The notes under the pieces are model-generated. The model was not told where the DNA came from. It did no database searches and saw only the letters and a list, made by a program, of their open reading frames with translations. A stretch of 25,931 nt of DNA from an uncultured Porphyromonadaceae bacterium (lineage in GTDB: Bacteria; Bacteroidota; Bacteroidia; Bacteroidales; Muribaculaceae): positions 1-25,931 of the forward strand of contig CAMWKC010000004.1 in the NCBI GenBank assembly GCA_947174735.1, given 5' to 3'. Shown piece by piece: positions 25,007 to 25,931 of the stretch. Each line of letters opens with the position of its first letter. Within the stretch, counting starts at the first letter, position 1. Position numbers and translations under genes: made by a program.

Positions 25007-25931
25007 ACCTCGTTCCTTCTCTTATCAAACAGTACCCACATCACAACCGGAGCACCTATCAATGCTGTTACCGAATTAACCGGTAAGGCTCCCTCAAACC
25101 CGGGTAACCGGGCAATAAGATTACACAGCAGAGCCAGCGAAGCACCTCCTAACATGGATGCAGGAAGTATCACAGCATGATTAGATGTTTGAAAAAGTCC
25201 ACGGCATATATGAGGCACCGCGAGACCAAGAAAAACCACCGGACCGCAGTAAGCTGTGACTACTGCAACCAAAATACCGGAACTGGCAATCACAAGTAAA
25301 CGAGCCCGTTTAATATTAAGCCCTAAGTTACGTGCATAGGAATCACCGAGAAGGAGGAGATTAAGAGTTTTTATCAGAAAGAACGACATGGGCAGCAGTA
25401 TACACATCAGAATAATGAATACCATAGTCTGACCGCCTGACACTCTTGCAAAGCTACCGAGTCCCCATATCACGTATGCACGTATATCTTCCTCAGCACT
25501 GAAGAATTTTAGCACTCCTATTATAGCGTTGGCTATGTAACCTATCATCACACCCATAATAAGCAGTGTTACATTTCCTCTTACCTTACCGGCTACAAAC
25601 GCTATAAGTGCCATTATAAGCAACGAACCGAAGATAGCCGAAAAAGTTATTGTAACCTCTCCGATAACTCCGAGTTTACTCAGAGCCACCCCACCGATAC
25701 TACCTGACAGCAACACCACAAACGCAACACCCAGACTTGCACCTGAACTGATACCTAATACCGATGGTCCAGCCAGCGGATTGCGGAATACTGTCTGCAT
25801 CAGAAGACCGCTCACTGCCAATCCGGCACCGGCCATAGCCGCAGTGAGAGACTGCGGCAGACGCGACTTCATAATGATATTGGTCCATATCATATTGTCG
25901 GCCCCACGTCCCGACAGTATATCTATAATAC
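25003..25931 (-). CDS. FecCD-family ABC permease (5' end cut by window edge)
   Basis: Inner-membrane permease of the BtuC/FecCD/FhuB family. The reading frame stays open to the right edge (IIDILSGRGADN precedes the internal Met at 25893), so the true start and first membrane helix lie outside the window; 308 residues are present out of a usual 330-350. Family hallmarks: SRLPQSLTAAMAGAGLAVSG, then LMQTVFRNPLAGPSVLGISSGASLG, and GPVVFLGLAVPHICR near the C-terminal third, followed by GALPVNSVTALIGAPV. Eight or so hydrophobic helices remain. With the ATPase downstream it forms half of an uptake system; the substrate-binding protein is not in the window and would be expected just beyond the edge. 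Confidence 0.92.
   Translation of the reverse strand, partial: IIDILSGRGADNMIWTNIIMKSRLPQSLTAAMAGAGLAVSGLLMQTVFRNPLAGPSVLGISSGASLGVAFVVLLSGSIGGVALSKLGVIGEVTITFSAIFGSLLIMALIAFVAGKVRGNVTLLIMGVMIGYIANAIIGVLKFFSAEEDIRAYVIWGLGSFARVSGGQTMVFIILMCILLPMSFFLIKTLNLLLLGDSYARNLGLNIKRARLLVIASSGILVAVVTAYCGPVVFLGLAVPHICRGLFQTSNHAVILPASMLGGASLALLCNLIARLPGFEGALPVNSVTALIGAPVVMWVLFDKRRNEV

Noticed and set aside
25004..25893. Permease beginning at the Met at 25893
   Set aside because: The frame continues to the window edge with plausible family sequence and the first membrane helix would otherwise be missing; the gene is treated as cut by the edge.

Overview
This window is a corrinoid (vitamin B12) gene region from a member of the Bacteroidota, most likely the order Bacteroidales. 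Several upstream regions carry the Bacteroides-type promoter (a -7 box TAnnTTTG, with a TTTG-like -33 box about 20 bp upstream). The cobalamin genes also occur as the two-domain fusions usual in this group (CbiJ-CbiD, CbiG-CbiF, CbiE-CbiT, CobJ-CbiC). GC content is moderate, judged by eye. I cannot place the genus.

Left part (1-4608), all on the minus strand: a homoserine O-acyltransferase gene (metX, cut by the left edge); a short unit of a class A beta-lactamase followed by a secreted metallo-beta-lactamase-fold hydrolase, closed by a clear hairpin terminator; a small four-helix membrane protein rich in histidine; and an AraC-family regulator. None of these is needed for B12 synthesis, although methionine synthesis is a common use of B12.

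Centre (4609-7909): a divergent intergenic region holds a full cobalamin riboswitch, including the L5-L13 kissing-loop elements. It leads a tight plus-strand operon, cobU-cobT-cobS-cobC, which assembles the nucleotide loop of cobalamin.

Right part (7887-25931): a long minus-strand operon, read right to left: FecCD-type permease (cut by the right edge), ABC ATPase, an archaeal-type phosphoglycerate mutase relative, TonB-dependent receptor, PepSY membrane protein, CobJ-CbiC, CbiE-CbiT, CbiG-CbiF, CbiJ-CbiD, cobyrinate a,c-diamide synthase, PduO-type adenosyltransferase, cobyric acid synthase, CobD and CbiB. Most neighbours overlap by 4-19 bp, so they are probably co-translated. Its 3' end overlaps the 3' end of the cobU operon by 23 bp. 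Together the operons cover corrin ring methylation and contraction, amidation, adenosylation, aminopropanol attachment and loop assembly, plus a transport module. CbiL (C20 methylation), a cobalt chelatase, a substrate-binding protein, a cobalt transporter and lower-ligand synthesis genes are not in the window. The promoter and any riboswitch of the long operon must lie past the right edge.

The most interesting points are the phosphoglycerate-mutase-like enzyme, which could be the missing threonine kinase feeding CobD; a siderophore-type receptor plus PepSY protein inside a B12 operon; an ABC ATPase with an extra C-terminal domain; and a riboswitch whose regulatory hairpin ends just before a possible TTG start of cobU. 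I saw no rRNA, tRNA, CRISPR array or insertion sequence.
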